DNA from: Abyssalbus ytuae | GTDB lineage: Bacteria > Bacteroidota > Bacteroidia > Flavobacteriales > Flavobacteriaceae | Length of the DNA stretch: 64,000 nucleotides | Assembly (NCBI RefSeq): GCF_022807975.1 | Contig: NZ_CP094358.1 | Location: forward strand, 1,426,001 to 1,490,000 | Direction: 5' to 3' | In this document: in pieces, positions 9,619 to 18,411 of the stretch | How positions within the stretch are numbered: the first letter of the stretch is position 1 | Layout of the letters: every line of letters starts with the position of its first letter | The notes under the pieces: model-generated | The model's database searches: none | The model's input: the letters and a program-made list of their open reading frames with translations, nothing else | Told to the model about the DNA's origin: nothing | Position numbers and translations under genes: made by a program

Positions 9619-10296
9619 TTAATCCATGATTTTTATCCTGCCTCCTGCAAAGGTTTTCTTAGAAACTTCTGCCGGATTACCATATACATACACATCGCCC
9701 CCTGCCTTTACGTTTATGTCTACCCTTTTAGTGGCAAAAACTTCTGCCTCCCCGGCTGCGGTTATTTTTACATCGGAACTTTGTGTTTCCAGACTTTTTC
9801 CTTCAAATATGCCTCCGGTATTTAAAACGATCTCTTGGTATTTGGCTAAGCCGGAAGCTTCAATAATTCCGCCGGTGACTGCTCTTATTTTTGCATATTC
9901 CACTTCTAAACCGGCTCTTATATATGCTCCTTCCTGTACCCGAAGCTCTATATTGTCTTGTTTTACAAGTTCATTTAAAGTTATCCTGGAGCCTTCATTG
10001 CCATCAATTACATTTAAATTCGTATAGTAAACTTCTACAAAAGTATCTTCTCCATGGAAAATTTTGTCTAATACCATTCTCACCTTAAGCACCCCGTTTT
10101 TGTTAACAATTTCAATATCTTCTACATTGCGTCCTTTAATCATCACCTTGTTTTCATCTGCCCGGATAAGGTTTACCTCAATCAGGTCAAACACTTTTAC
10201 CTGGTTAAACTCTCCCACTTTTTTCTCTATTACATGTTGTGAGAATACATTGTACGACAATAATATCAAACAAAAAGTTGCTATACTATTTTTCAT
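9619..10296 (-). CDS. GIN-domain (DUF2807) secreted protein
   Basis: The 225 residues begin with a signal peptide (about 1-19, ending VFSQ), followed by a single GIN domain: a right-handed beta-helix of short repeats such as IELRVQEGAYI and VDINVKAGGDVYVYG. The family is common in Bacteroidetes and has been proposed to act as a surface or adhesin-like protein, without a firm function. It lies downstream of the aromatic operon but beyond that operon's terminator, so it is probably expressed separately. It is a distant paralogue of the lipoprotein at 18408-19154. Confidence 0.82.
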   Translation of the reverse strand: MKNSIATFCLILLSYNVFSQHVIEKKVGEFNQVKVFDLIEVNLIRADENKVMIKGRNVEDIEIVNKNGVLKVRMVLDKIFHGEDTFVEVYYTNLNVIDGNEGSRITLNELVKQDNIELRVQEGAYIRAGLEVEYAKIRAVTGGIIEASGLAKYQEIVLNTGGIFEGKSLETQSSDVKITAAGEAEVFATKRVDINVKAGGDVYVYGNPAEVSKKTFAGGRIKIMD

Positions 10297-10358
10297 GATT
10301 TATAATTTTTAAGACTATCTTAAAGATGAATTTAAAATTAAATTGTTACAGAAGGAGC

Positions 10359-10389
10359 AAAAAAAAAATCCCACTTGCAGCGGGATTTT
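10359..10389 (-). terminator. Terminator of the Phe/Tyr operon
   Basis: An eight-pair stem AAAATCCC (10365-10372) / GGGATTTT (10382-10389) is followed by a long T run on the minus strand, just after the DAHP synthase stop. Confidence 0.8.
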
Positions 10390-10401
10390 GTATATTAAAT
10401 T

Positions 10402-11484
10402 TTATCCGTTAATTATTTTTTCCTGATGATTAATGGACTCCTGGTGGATGGCTTTGAAAATTCTTAGTACAAACTCTTCACTAAGTCCTTTTTCTTCACC
10501 TTCCAAAATCATTTTCCCCAGGATTTCATTCCACCGTTTAGATTGAAGTACTGCAACATTTTTCTGTTTTTTAAGCACTCCTATATCGCCGGAAACTTTC
10601 ATTCTTTTACTTAAGGTTTCTATAAGATTATTGTCAATAATATCTATTTGCGCCCTTAAATTACCTAATCTGGTATTATATTCTGCTTCTTCATCGGTTT
10701 CCTTTCTAATTATCAGATCTTTCATTATTTGTTTTAATTTATCGGGAGTAACTTGTTGTGCGGCATCACTCCATGCATTATCGGGGTCAATATGCGTTTC
10801 AATCATTAAACCATCAAAATTTAAATCTAAAGCTGTTTGTGAAACATCGAAAATCATATCCCTTCTGCCGGTAATATGAGAAGGATCACAAATAAGAGGA
10901 AGATCGGGAAATTTATTTTGAAGTTCTATGGCAAGTTGCCATTCGGGAATATTGCGATATTTTGTTTTTTCATAGGTTGAAAAGCCCCGGTGAATAACTC
11001 CCAGTTTTTTTATGTTTTTAGTATATAGCCTTTCTATTCCTCCCAGCCACAATGATAAATCCGGGTTTACAGGATTTTTAACGAGAACTATTTTATCGGT
11101 GCCTTCAAGAGCATCGGCAATTTCCTGTACTATAAAAGGACTAACTGTAGAGCGTGCGCCTATCCAAAGTAAATCAATATCATGCTCTAATGCCAGTTTT
11201 ACGTGGGCAGCATTGGCTACTTCGGTAGCTGTTTTCATTCCTGTTTCTTCTTTAACTCTCTGAAGCCATTTAAGACCTAATGCGCCTACTCCTTCAAAAT
11301 TACCTGGGCGTGTTCTGGGTTTCCATATTCCTGCCCTGTAATAATTTACATCTGAATTTTTTAGCTCATGTGCTATTTTTAACACCTGCTCTTCTGTCTC
11401 TGCACTACATGGACCGGCTATTACTAACGGATGGTCAAGTTTTAAGTCATCTAACCACGATCTTAATGCTTTAGAATTTTCCAT
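10402..11484 (-). CDS. Bifunctional DAHP synthase / chorismate mutase
   Basis: Combines the first shikimate step (erythrose 4-phosphate plus PEP to DAHP) with the chorismate to prephenate step. The N-terminal two thirds is a KDPG-aldolase-like DAHP synthase with GPCSAE near 24, RAGIWKPRTRP at 50-60 and DPSHITGRR at 200-208. A short AroQ-type chorismate mutase follows from about residue 272 (RAQIDIID, then KxxxSGDIGVLKK). In such fusions the mutase part often also serves as the allosteric switch for prephenate or chorismate. It is the last gene of the operon, 5 bases after tyrA and before a strong terminator. Confidence 0.93.
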   Translation of the reverse strand: MENSKALRSWLDDLKLDHPLVIAGPCSAETEEQVLKIAHELKNSDVNYYRAGIWKPRTRPGNFEGVGALGLKWLQRVKEETGMKTATEVANAAHVKLALEHDIDLLWIGARSTVSPFIVQEIADALEGTDKIVLVKNPVNPDLSLWLGGIERLYTKNIKKLGVIHRGFSTYEKTKYRNIPEWQLAIELQNKFPDLPLICDPSHITGRRDMIFDVSQTALDLNFDGLMIETHIDPDNAWSDAAQQVTPDKLKQIMKDLIIRKETDEEAEYNTRLGNLRAQIDIIDNNLIETLSKRMKVSGDIGVLKKQKNVAVLQSKRWNEILGKMILEGEEKGLSEEFVLRIFKAIHQESINHQEKIING

Positions 11485-11489
11485 TTTTA

Positions 11490-12350
11490 CTATTTGTTAT
11501 TCGTTGTTATTCCTTTTAATATTTCTTTAATACGATTTGTGTTTTCCATTTCACTGTGAATTGAATTAAAATCATCTTTTTTCATTAATTCCTTAAACTG
11601 TGTAAGGTTTTCTATATACTCTTCCAGGGTTTCAATCACATTTTCTTTGTTCTGCTCAAAAATCGGCGTCCACATTTCGGGAGAACTTTTTGCCAGCCTT
11701 ACGGTGCTTTCAAAACCACTTCCTGCCATATCAAAAATATCACGTTCGTTTCTTTCTTTTTCAATTACTGTTTTTCCCAGCATAAAAGAACTTATATGCG
11801 ATAAATGAGACACATAGGCTATATGCTTATCATGCGACTTGGGATCCATATATCGTATTCTCATTCCCATATCCGAAAATAGCTGCATTGCTTTTTCCTG
11901 AAACTTAAAAGCGGTCTTTTCAACTTCGCAGACTATGTTTGTTTTTCCCTTAAATAAATTTTCAACTGCTGCATCCGGACCTGAAAATTCTGTCCCTGCT
12001 ATAGGATGGGCTGCCAGAAAATTTCTTCTTTTGGGATGATCTTTAACTTTTTCGCAAATTAAATACTTTGTTGACCCAACATCAAAAACAACAGCATTAT
12101 CATTTACGACATCCAAAACACGGGATATCACATTTACAGCTGCATTTACAGGTATTGCCAGGATAACAATATCGGCTCTTTCAAGGTCGTCAAAAGAGGC
12201 CTTTTTATCAACAAAGCCAATTTCCAAAGCCCGGTTTAAATGGTGTTCATTATTATCTATTCCATAAATTACCAGATTATTGTAAGCTGCCTTGATATCA
12301 AGTGCCATAGACCCTCCTATTAAACCTAGCCCTACAACGAAAATATTCAT
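11490..12350 (-). CDS. tyrA: Prephenate dehydrogenase
   Basis: Oxidatively decarboxylates prephenate to 4-hydroxyphenylpyruvate, the tyrosine branch. The 286 residues start with the Rossmann signature GLGLIGGS (7-14). A HPIAGTEFSGP motif near 115 and YVSHLSHISS near 183 are typical of the prephenate/arogenate dehydrogenase family. There is no fused mutase; that activity comes from the next gene. It lies 42 bases after the aminotransferase and 5 before the DAHP synthase, so this is one operon. Confidence 0.93.
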   Translation of the reverse strand: MNIFVVGLGLIGGSMALDIKAAYNNLVIYGIDNNEHHLNRALEIGFVDKKASFDDLERADIVILAIPVNAAVNVISRVLDVVNDNAVVFDVGSTKYLICEKVKDHPKRRNFLAAHPIAGTEFSGPDAAVENLFKGKTNIVCEVEKTAFKFQEKAMQLFSDMGMRIRYMDPKSHDKHIAYVSHLSHISSFMLGKTVIEKERNERDIFDMAGSGFESTVRLAKSSPEMWTPIFEQNKENVIETLEEYIENLTQFKELMKKDDFNSIHSEMENTNRIKEILKGITTNNK

Positions 12351-12392
12351 ATTGATTTACGAATTATGATTTAGAATTAATATTATTCACTT

Positions 12393-13538
12393 CTAAAACC
12401 GGTTTATTGCTTCTTCTATTTTTTCTTCGGGCACACATAGTGAAAACCTGATATACCCTTTACCATTACTGCCAAATATTGTTCCGGGTGTTATAAAAAT
12501 ACTTTTGGTGTAGAGTATATTATCTATAAAATCTTCAGCAGACCCCACTCCTTCCGGTAATTTCGCCCATACAAACATACCTACCGAATTTTTATCATAG
12601 GTACATTTCAAAACATCAGCCAGTTTAAAAATTAAATTACGGCGTTTTTTATACAGTTCATTGAGTTGTTTATACCAGTCGGTTGAAAGTTGCAGTGCCG
12701 TTACGGCTCCTTTTTGTATCCCGTAAAACATACCGCTATCCATATTGCTTTTTACTTTAAGAACAGCATTAATATTATCTTTATTTCCCATTACCATTCC
12801 CACACGCCAGCCGGCCATATTAAAGGTTTTGCTTAGGGAGTTTAACTCCAGCACAACTTCTTTTGCCCCCTGTATGTTTAAAATACTTACCTGATTTTCA
12901 TTCAATACAAAGCTGTATGGATTGTCATTAACCAATAATATTTTATGTTTTTTTGCAAAGGCAATTAATTTTTCAAACAATTGATGATTACCATTGGTTC
13001 CGGTTGGCATATGCGGGTAATTTAACCACATTAATTTTACCTTTGAAAGATCTTGTTTTTCTATTTCGTTAATATCAGGCAGCCAACCATTGTTTTCATG
13101 AAGGTTGTAATATTTAGCTTTACCTCCCACTAAATTTGTTACCGATGTATAAGTAGGGTATCCCGGATCAGGAATTAATACTTCATCTCCTTCATTTAAA
13201 AAAGCCATACTAACATGTAATATTCCTTCTTTAGACCCCATTAACGGAAGAATCTCGGTATTATAATCAAGCGACACATTAAAATGTGTTTGGTAAAAGT
13301 TGGCAATTGCCTGCCTTAATTCAGGCAAACCCTGATAACTTTGATACTGATGGGCATTAAAATCAAAAACCGAATTTTTTAATGCTTCAATCACCTCTGC
13401 CGAGGGGGCTAAATCCGGGCTTCCTATACCCATATTTATTATGGGCTTGCCCTGGGAAGCCAGTTCTCTTACTTCTCTTAATTTTTTTGAAAAGTAGTAT
13501 TCTTCTACAGTGTGTAAACGCTTTGCTACTTCAATCAT
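12393..13538 (-). CDS. Class I/II pyridoxal-phosphate aminotransferase, probably aromatic
   Basis: A fold-type I aminotransferase of 381 residues. The PLP lysine is K237 in SLSKTFNMAGWR, and the C-terminal RFSLC carries the substrate-carboxylate arginine. The family includes aspartate, LL-diaminopimelate and aromatic aminotransferases. Its place between pheA (overlapping by 4 bases) and tyrA suggests that it transaminates phenylpyruvate and 4-hydroxyphenylpyruvate to Phe and Tyr. That assignment rests on context; specificity cannot be read from the sequence. Confidence 0.88.
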   Translation of the reverse strand: MIEVAKRLHTVEEYYFSKKLREVRELASQGKPIINMGIGSPDLAPSAEVIEALKNSVFDFNAHQYQSYQGLPELRQAIANFYQTHFNVSLDYNTEILPLMGSKEGILHVSMAFLNEGDEVLIPDPGYPTYTSVTNLVGGKAKYYNLHENNGWLPDINEIEKQDLSKVKLMWLNYPHMPTGTNGNHQLFEKLIAFAKKHKILLVNDNPYSFVLNENQVSILNIQGAKEVVLELNSLSKTFNMAGWRVGMVMGNKDNINAVLKVKSNMDSGMFYGIQKGAVTALQLSTDWYKQLNELYKKRRNLIFKLADVLKCTYDKNSVGMFVWAKLPEGVGSAEDFIDNILYTKSIFITPGTIFGSNGKGYIRFSLCVPEEKIEEAINRF

Positions 13539-14362
13539 ATTCTGGCGTTTTTATATTCTCCTAATATTTTAAAATGTTCAGCCATTATTTCCAAAATGGC
13601 TTTTGCTTTAGCATAATCTGAATATTCATCAAAAGTTACATCTACAAAAAATGCATACTTCCACGGGGTTTCAATTTTGGGCAACGACTGAATTTTAGTC
13701 AGATTCAATTTACAGTCACTCATCACATTCAAAACTGCCGCCAGGCTTCCTCTTTTATGATCTAATTCAAATTTAAGGGAGGCTTTGTTTATTTCTTCTT
13801 CCGGCAGAACAGAGTTTACCGTCTGAATTATTACGAATCGCGTTGCATTATTTTTAATAGTTTGTATTTCGGGGGCTAAAATTTCCATATCAAACAATTC
13901 AGCCGCGGTTTTACTTGCCACTGCCCCGATCCCTTTCAAATTTTTTTCACGTATTCTTCTGGCTACTTCCGCAGTATCAGCATCTTCTACCAGTTTTATA
14001 AAGGGGTATTGTTTAAAAAACTCTTTACATTGTAACAAAGCCATAGGATGAGAATACACCTCTTTGATATCTTCTATTTTTTGTCCCGGAAGAACCATTA
14101 AATTTTGATGTACATTTATATAATGCTCTCCGGTTATATGAAGGTGGTTACTATCGATTAATGCATAATTGGGTATAATAGAGCCGGCAATGGAATTCTC
14201 TATTGCCATTACCCCCATACCGGATTGTTTGTTTAACAAACTACTCACCAGTGTGTCAAAGGAAAGGCATTCATGTATTGAAACATTTTCATTAAAATAT
14301 TCTCTGGCCACCTGATGATGGAAAGAACCTTTTATACCTTGTATTGCTACTACTTTATTCAT
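13535..14362 (-). CDS. pheA: Prephenate dehydratase
   Basis: Converts prephenate to phenylpyruvate, the phenylalanine branch. The 275 residues comprise a periplasmic-binding-like catalytic domain (GSFHHQVA near 11, ENSIAGSI near 56, the catalytic ATRF motif) and a C-terminal ACT domain (about 195-275). The ACT motif that binds Phe in enteric PheA, ESRP, reads QSLP here (225-228), so feedback inhibition may be weak or different. It is the first gene of the operon and its ATG follows the attenuator hairpin directly. It overlaps the aminotransferase start by 4 bases. Confidence 0.93.
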   Translation of the reverse strand: MNKVVAIQGIKGSFHHQVAREYFNENVSIHECLSFDTLVSSLLNKQSGMGVMAIENSIAGSIIPNYALIDSNHLHITGEHYINVHQNLMVLPGQKIEDIKEVYSHPMALLQCKEFFKQYPFIKLVEDADTAEVARRIREKNLKGIGAVASKTAAELFDMEILAPEIQTIKNNATRFVIIQTVNSVLPEEEINKASLKFELDHKRGSLAAVLNVMSDCKLNLTKIQSLPKIETPWKYAFFVDVTFDEYSDYAKAKAILEIMAEHFKILGEYKNARI

Positions 14363-14372
14363 TAAAATTATT

Positions 14373-14406
14373 CTATAAAAAAAGTCCCGAATTTACTCGG
14401 GACTTT
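14373..14406 (-). terminator. Attenuator terminator of the Phe/Tyr operon
   Basis: Ten-pair stem 14381-14390 / 14397-14406 with loop ATTTAC, followed by a T run on the minus strand. It ends about a dozen bases before the pheA ATG, so it sits in the leader and not after a gene. Its 5' arm (GTCCCG on the minus strand) can instead pair with CGGGAC at 14439-14444 at the end of the leader ORF, giving a mutually exclusive antiterminator. Confidence 0.85.
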
Positions 14407-14430
14407 GTATATATCGTTACAAAAAATAAC

Positions 14431-14508
14431 CTATAACTGTCCCGCCTTTTCTTTAAAGAAATAAAAGAAAAAGTAAAAAGTGTTCCAGTTAAAAGTTATT
14501 GATCTCAT
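14431..14508 (-). CDS. Phe/Tyr-rich leader peptide of the aromatic operon
   Basis: A 25-codon ORF (ATG at 14508, TAG at 14431-14433) with seven Phe, two Tyr and one Trp. The core, codons 11-18, reads FYFFFYFF. It lies just upstream of an intrinsic terminator that precedes pheA. The ORF end encodes CGGGAC, a copy of the terminator's 3' arm. This is the classical pheL-style attenuation design: ribosome stalling on Phe codons would free the copy to pair with the terminator's 5' arm and allow read-through, whereas full translation would mask it and permit termination. Design inferred from sequence; no expression data. Confidence 0.88.
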   Translation of the reverse strand: MRSITFNWNTFYFFFYFFKEKAGQL

Positions 14509-14677
14509 AGTTGTCAAAAATGATGCAGCTAATGTAGTTATTAATCTTAAATTTTAAAATTGTTTTTGACTTTTTTGATCAAAATTGAAAAATTATCATA
14601 AAATTTAAAATTTTGTTACATCTTATCACATTTTTATAAGTTTAAAAAACCATCTTTTGAAGATTATTCAAAAACAC

Positions 14678-15865
14678 CTATATTACTTTTAGTTCTTTCC
14701 CCACTTTAATAAATGCATTTACAGCTTTTTCTAAATGAGATTGTTCATGAGCTGCAGAGAGTTGTACCCTTATTCTTGCTTTTCCTTTTGGTACTACCGG
14801 ATAAAAGAATCCTATTACATATATACCTTCTTCTAATAATCTTGCCGCAAACTCCTGTGCTAATTTAGCATCATATAGCATTACGGGTACTATGGGATGA
14901 TCTCCGGGAATTATATCAAACCCGGCAGCGGCCATTTCTTTCCTGAAATATTTTGTGTTTTCTTCAAGTTTATCTCTTAATGAAGTTGAAGAACTTAGCA
15001 GTTCCAGAACTTTGATAGACCCTCCCACTATTGAAGGTGCTACTGTATTTGAAAACAAATAAGGCCTTGAACGTTGTCTTAACATTTCTACTATTTCTTT
15101 TCTGGCTGCAGTAAAACCGCCTGAAGCGCCTCCCAAGGCTTTACCATAGGTGCCGGTAATAATATCCACTCTGCCCATTACATTCCTGTATTCATGGGTC
15201 CCCCTGCCTGTTTTGCCTATAAAACCTGTGGAATGACATTCATCTATCATTACCATTGCTTGGTACTTATCTGCCAGATCACATATTTTATCCAGCTGGG
15301 CTATGGTCCCGTCCATAGAAAAAGATCCGTCGGTAACTATTAGTTTTCTTCTGCAGTTTTTAGCTTCCTTTAATTTTTCTTCCAAATCCTGCATATTATT
15401 ATGTGAGTATCTGAAACGTTGGGCTTTACACAATCGAATTCCGTCAATAATTGAGGCGTGGTTTAATTCATCTGAAATAATGGCATCTTCAGGGCCCAGG
15501 ATAGGTTCAAATACACCACCGTTTGCATCAAAAGCAGCAGCGTACAGGATACAATCTTCCATTCCTAAAAAATCTGCTGTTTTTTGTTCCAGTTGTTTGT
15601 GAATGTCCTGGGTGCCACATATAAACCTCACTGAAGACATTCCATATCCATGAGTATCTATTGCTTCTTTTGCTGCCTTGATAACATCCGGATGAGAAGA
15701 AAGTCCTAGGTAGTTGTTTGCACAAAAATTCAGCACTTCATCAGATACTGTAGTATTTATCTCAGCTCCCTGCGGCGTGGTAATTATTCTTTCAGATTTA
15801 AACAAGCCCGCCTCTTTAATATCTTCCAGTTCTTTTTGTAGTTGTTCTTTTATATTTGAAAACAT
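14678..15865 (-). CDS. kbl: Glycine C-acetyltransferase (2-amino-3-ketobutyrate CoA ligase)
   Basis: Cleaves 2-amino-3-oxobutyrate with CoA to glycine and acetyl-CoA, completing threonine degradation. The 395 residues match the family. It belongs to the alpha-oxoamine synthase fold, with PLP lysine K242 in [19 protein letters not shown] near 212, and the glycine-rich [10 protein letters not shown] region. It lies 11 bases after the threonine dehydrogenase gene, which makes its substrate, so the two form a tdh-kbl operon divergent from an Lrp-type gene. Confidence 0.94.
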   Translation of the reverse strand: MFSNIKEQLQKELEDIKEAGLFKSERIITTPQGAEINTTVSDEVLNFCANNYLGLSSHPDVIKAAKEAIDTHGYGMSSVRFICGTQDIHKQLEQKTADFLGMEDCILYAAAFDANGGVFEPILGPEDAIISDELNHASIIDGIRLCKAQRFRYSHNNMQDLEEKLKEAKNCRRKLIVTDGSFSMDGTIAQLDKICDLADKYQAMVMIDECHSTGFIGKTGRGTHEYRNVMGRVDIITGTYGKALGGASGGFTAARKEIVEMLRQRSRPYLFSNTVAPSIVGGSIKVLELLSSSTSLRDKLEENTKYFRKEMAAAGFDIIPGDHPIVPVMLYDAKLAQEFAARLLEEGIYVIGFFYPVVPKGKARIRVQLSAAHEQSHLEKAVNAFIKVGKELKVI

Positions 15866-15876
15866 TTGATACTATT

Positions 15877-16845
15877 TTAAATTAAGCTTTTTGCTTTGTA
15901 TTTTTCTTTTAGTTTATTTATCATCACCGAAGTTATATCATCCAAATTAAATTTTTGCTTCCAGCCCCAATCTTTTTTTGCTTCAGAATCATTAATACTC
16001 CCTGGCCAATTCCGGGCTATCTTTTGCCTGAAATCCGGGGAATACACCACCTCAAAATCCGGATATATTTTTTGAATGGAATTTACCACTTCCGAAGGCG
16101 AAAAGCTTACACCGGAAATATTATATGAAGTTCTAACTTTTATTTTATCTGCCGGGGCTTCCATTAATTCTAAGGTTGCTCTTATTGCATCATCGATAAA
16201 CATCATAGGTAAGGTAGTGTCTGATTTTAAAAAACAACTGAATTTTTCCTGTTTAACTGCCTTGTGATAAATATCTACTGCATAATCGGTTGTACCACCA
16301 CCGGGCATAGATTGATAACCTATAATCCCCGGAAAACGTAAAGACCTTACATCCAATCCATATTTTAAATAATAATAATGAGCCCAGTTTTCTCCTGCTA
16401 CTTTACTTATACCGTACACAGTGGACGGGTCTAAAAAAGAATGTTGGGGTGTATTATCCTTTTGAGCATTATCGCCAAATACTGCTATAGAACTGGGATA
16501 AAAAACTTTACTTATTCCTGAAATTCTGGATACCTCCAGTACATTTAACCAGGTCTTCATATTTATTTCCCAGGTATTAAGGGGTTGTTCTTCTCCTTTA
16601 GCCGATAAAATTGCTGCCAGATGATATATTTGAGTAATGTTATATTTTGACACAATAGTTTGTATGCGGCTTTTATTGGTAGCATCTATAATTTCAAATA
16701 TACCATCATATTCTTCATTCAGGTATAAATCGGAAGCTATTACATGTTCTTCATCATATTTGTCTTTTAAAGCTTCGGTTAACACTGATCCCAACTGACC
16801 GTTGGCCCCTATAATGAGGATACGTTCACTACCTTTATTAATCAT
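15877..16845 (-). CDS. L-threonine 3-dehydrogenase, SDR type
   Basis: Oxidises L-threonine to 2-amino-3-oxobutyrate with NAD+. The 322 residues form an extended short-chain dehydrogenase: GANGQLG at 13-19 (GxxGxxG) and the catalytic Y144-x3-K148 in YGISK. This is the flavobacterial/archaeal SDR type, unrelated to the zinc-dependent E. coli Tdh. The call over generic NAD-dependent epimerase rests on adjacency to kbl and on features shared with characterised SDR threonine dehydrogenases (SLRFPGIIG after the active site). First gene of the operon. Confidence 0.88.
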   Translation of the reverse strand: MINKGSERILIIGANGQLGSVLTEALKDKYDEEHVIASDLYLNEEYDGIFEIIDATNKSRIQTIVSKYNITQIYHLAAILSAKGEEQPLNTWEINMKTWLNVLEVSRISGISKVFYPSSIAVFGDNAQKDNTPQHSFLDPSTVYGISKVAGENWAHYYYLKYGLDVRSLRFPGIIGYQSMPGGGTTDYAVDIYHKAVKQEKFSCFLKSDTTLPMMFIDDAIRATLELMEAPADKIKVRTSYNISGVSFSPSEVVNSIQKIYPDFEVVYSPDFRQKIARNWPGSINDSEAKKDWGWKQKFNLDDITSVMINKLKEKYKAKSLI

Positions 16846-16997
16846 ATATAAAAAGAATTATTGCCTGACTAAATTACAAAATATAGACTTATTATTTATA
16901 AAACACTTATAATTCAGATAATTTTACTTTTTATAAAATAAAATTTAGTTATTTTTACTTTCACCCGAAGCCAATCAGCGAAAATAAAGATTTTTAT

Positions 16998-17459
16998 ATG
17001 GACAAACTTGACCCAACAGACATCAGAATTCTTCAGATACTGCAAAATGATTCAAAAAAAACCACTAAGGAAATTGCCAAAATTTTAAATTTGACTTCTT
17101 CTCCGGTTTATGAAAGAATACGAAGACTTGAAAAACAAGGGTTTATAAAAAAATATGTAGCGATATTAGACAAAACACTCATTAACAAAACCGTTACTGC
17201 CATATGTCAGGTTTCTATGAGATACCATAATAAAGCGTTTATTGAAAATTTTGAAGAACAAATACAAAATTTAGATGAAGTTCAGGAATGCTACCATATG
17301 GCAGGCCAGGTAGATTTTTTGCTGAAAATAAACACCCAAAGCCTGGAAGAATATCATGATTTTGTAAAAAACAAACTTTCCAAAATTGAAAACATCGGAA
17401 TTTTAAACAGCACTTTTGTACTTAAAGAAATTAAACATACTTCGGAATACTATATTTAA
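16998..17459 (+). CDS. Lrp/AsnC-family transcriptional regulator
   Basis: A 153-residue feast/famine regulator. The N-terminal helix-turn-helix (about 5-60) includes DSKKTTKEIAKILNLTSSPVYERIRRLEKQG, quoted here only for its helix pattern of two short helices. The RAM/ACT-like ligand and oligomerisation domain (about 65-150) contains CYHMAGQVDFLLK. It is divergent from tdh-kbl across a 152-base AT-rich spacer, which suggests it controls threonine catabolism and itself. The ligand is unknown; an amino acid is likely. Confidence 0.9.
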   Translation: MDKLDPTDIRILQILQNDSKKTTKEIAKILNLTSSPVYERIRRLEKQGFIKKYVAILDKTLINKTVTAICQVSMRYHNKAFIENFEEQIQNLDEVQECYHMAGQVDFLLKINTQSLEEYHDFVKNKLSKIENIGILNSTFVLKEIKHTSEYYI

Positions 17460-17492
17460 TACATCAAACAAAAAATTATTTATTTAATTATC

Positions 17493-17500
17493 TATTTTTG
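17493..17500 (+). promoter_or_regulatory. Candidate -7 box of gldA
   Basis: TATTTTTG, an exact TAnnTTTG match, lies 14 bases before the ATG. This implies a very short 5' UTR. No clear -33 element is visible. Confidence 0.4.
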
Positions 17501-17514
17501 AAAAAATCATTTTC

Positions 17515-18411
17515 ATGTCAATAGAGGTTCATAAAATATCTAAAAACTATAATAATCAAAAGGCTTTAAACAACATTTCTTTTTCAATAAAGAAAGGAGA
17601 GATTGTCGGTTTTCTGGGTCCTAACGGTGCGGGTAAATCTACGATGATGAAAATATTGACCTCATACATAACGGCTAATGAGGGAAATGCGGTTGTAAAC
17701 GGATTTGATGTATTAAAATACAAGCAGGATGTACAAAAAAGTATTGGTTATTTACCGGAACATAACCCTTTGTATCCTGAAATGTATGTAAAAGAATATC
17801 TTCATTTTAATGCTGATGTGTATAAAGTGCCCAAAAGCAGAATTGATGAAGTTATTACCCTTACCGGCTTAACTTCCGAATCACATAAAAAAATAGGACA
17901 GTTATCAAAAGGTTATCGCCAGCGTGTGGGTTTGGCTACTGCACTTTTACACAATCCTGATGTGTTAATTTTAGATGAGCCAACTACAGGTCTTGACCCA
18001 AACCAGCTTTCGGAGATAAGAGCTCTTATTAAAAACACAGGCAAAGAAAAAACCGTACTGTTATCAACCCACATCATGCAGGAAGTAGAAGCTATTTGTG
18101 ACCGGGTTATAATAATTAATAAAGGAAAAATTGTGGCCGATAAAAAACTTACTGCCTTACGTGAGGATCAAAAGCAAATAATTGAAGTTGAGTTTGATTA
18201 CCGGGTGGAAGAAGTATTACTGAAAGGATTACCTAATATTGAAAAGGTTACAAATATTATTGGCTTTGTATATGAACTAACTTTTGATACTTCCAAAGAT
18301 ATGAGGCCTGTAGTTTTTGATTTTGCTCATGATAACGGGTTAAAAATCTTACACCTCAACACAAAAAACAAAAATCTGGAAACCCTGTTTAAAGAATTGA
18401 CTTCTAATTAA
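17515..18411 (+). CDS. gldA: Gliding-motility ABC transporter ATP-binding protein GldA
   Basis: The 298-residue ATPase of the GldAFG-type ABC transporter associated with flavobacterial gliding. Walker A GPNGAGKST is at 35-43, the signature LSKGYRQ at 132-138 and Walker B VLILDE at 152-157, followed by the D-loop and the TH switch (LLSTHIMQEVEAI). The C-terminal roughly 80 residues match the GldA extension. The permease genes gldF and gldG are not in this window, which is normal in the class. It converges on the GIN lipoprotein gene with a 4-base overlap of stop regions and no terminator between them. Confidence 0.88.
   Translation: MSIEVHKISKNYNNQKALNNISFSIKKGEIVGFLGPNGAGKSTMMKILTSYITANEGNAVVNGFDVLKYKQDVQKSIGYLPEHNPLYPEMYVKEYLHFNADVYKVPKSRIDEVITLTGLTSESHKKIGQLSKGYRQRVGLATALLHNPDVLILDEPTTGLDPNQLSEIRALIKNTGKEKTVLLSTHIMQEVEAICDRVIIINKGKIVADKKLTALREDQKQIIEVEFDYRVEEVLLKGLPNIEKVTNIIGFVYELTFDTSKDMRPVVFDFAHDNGLKILHLNTKNKNLETLFKELTSN

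Noticed and set aside
9432-9629. Plus-strand 65-codon ORF in the rsgA-GIN spacer
   Set aside because: No start context, no recognisable domain, and it overlaps the GIN gene end; treated as chance.
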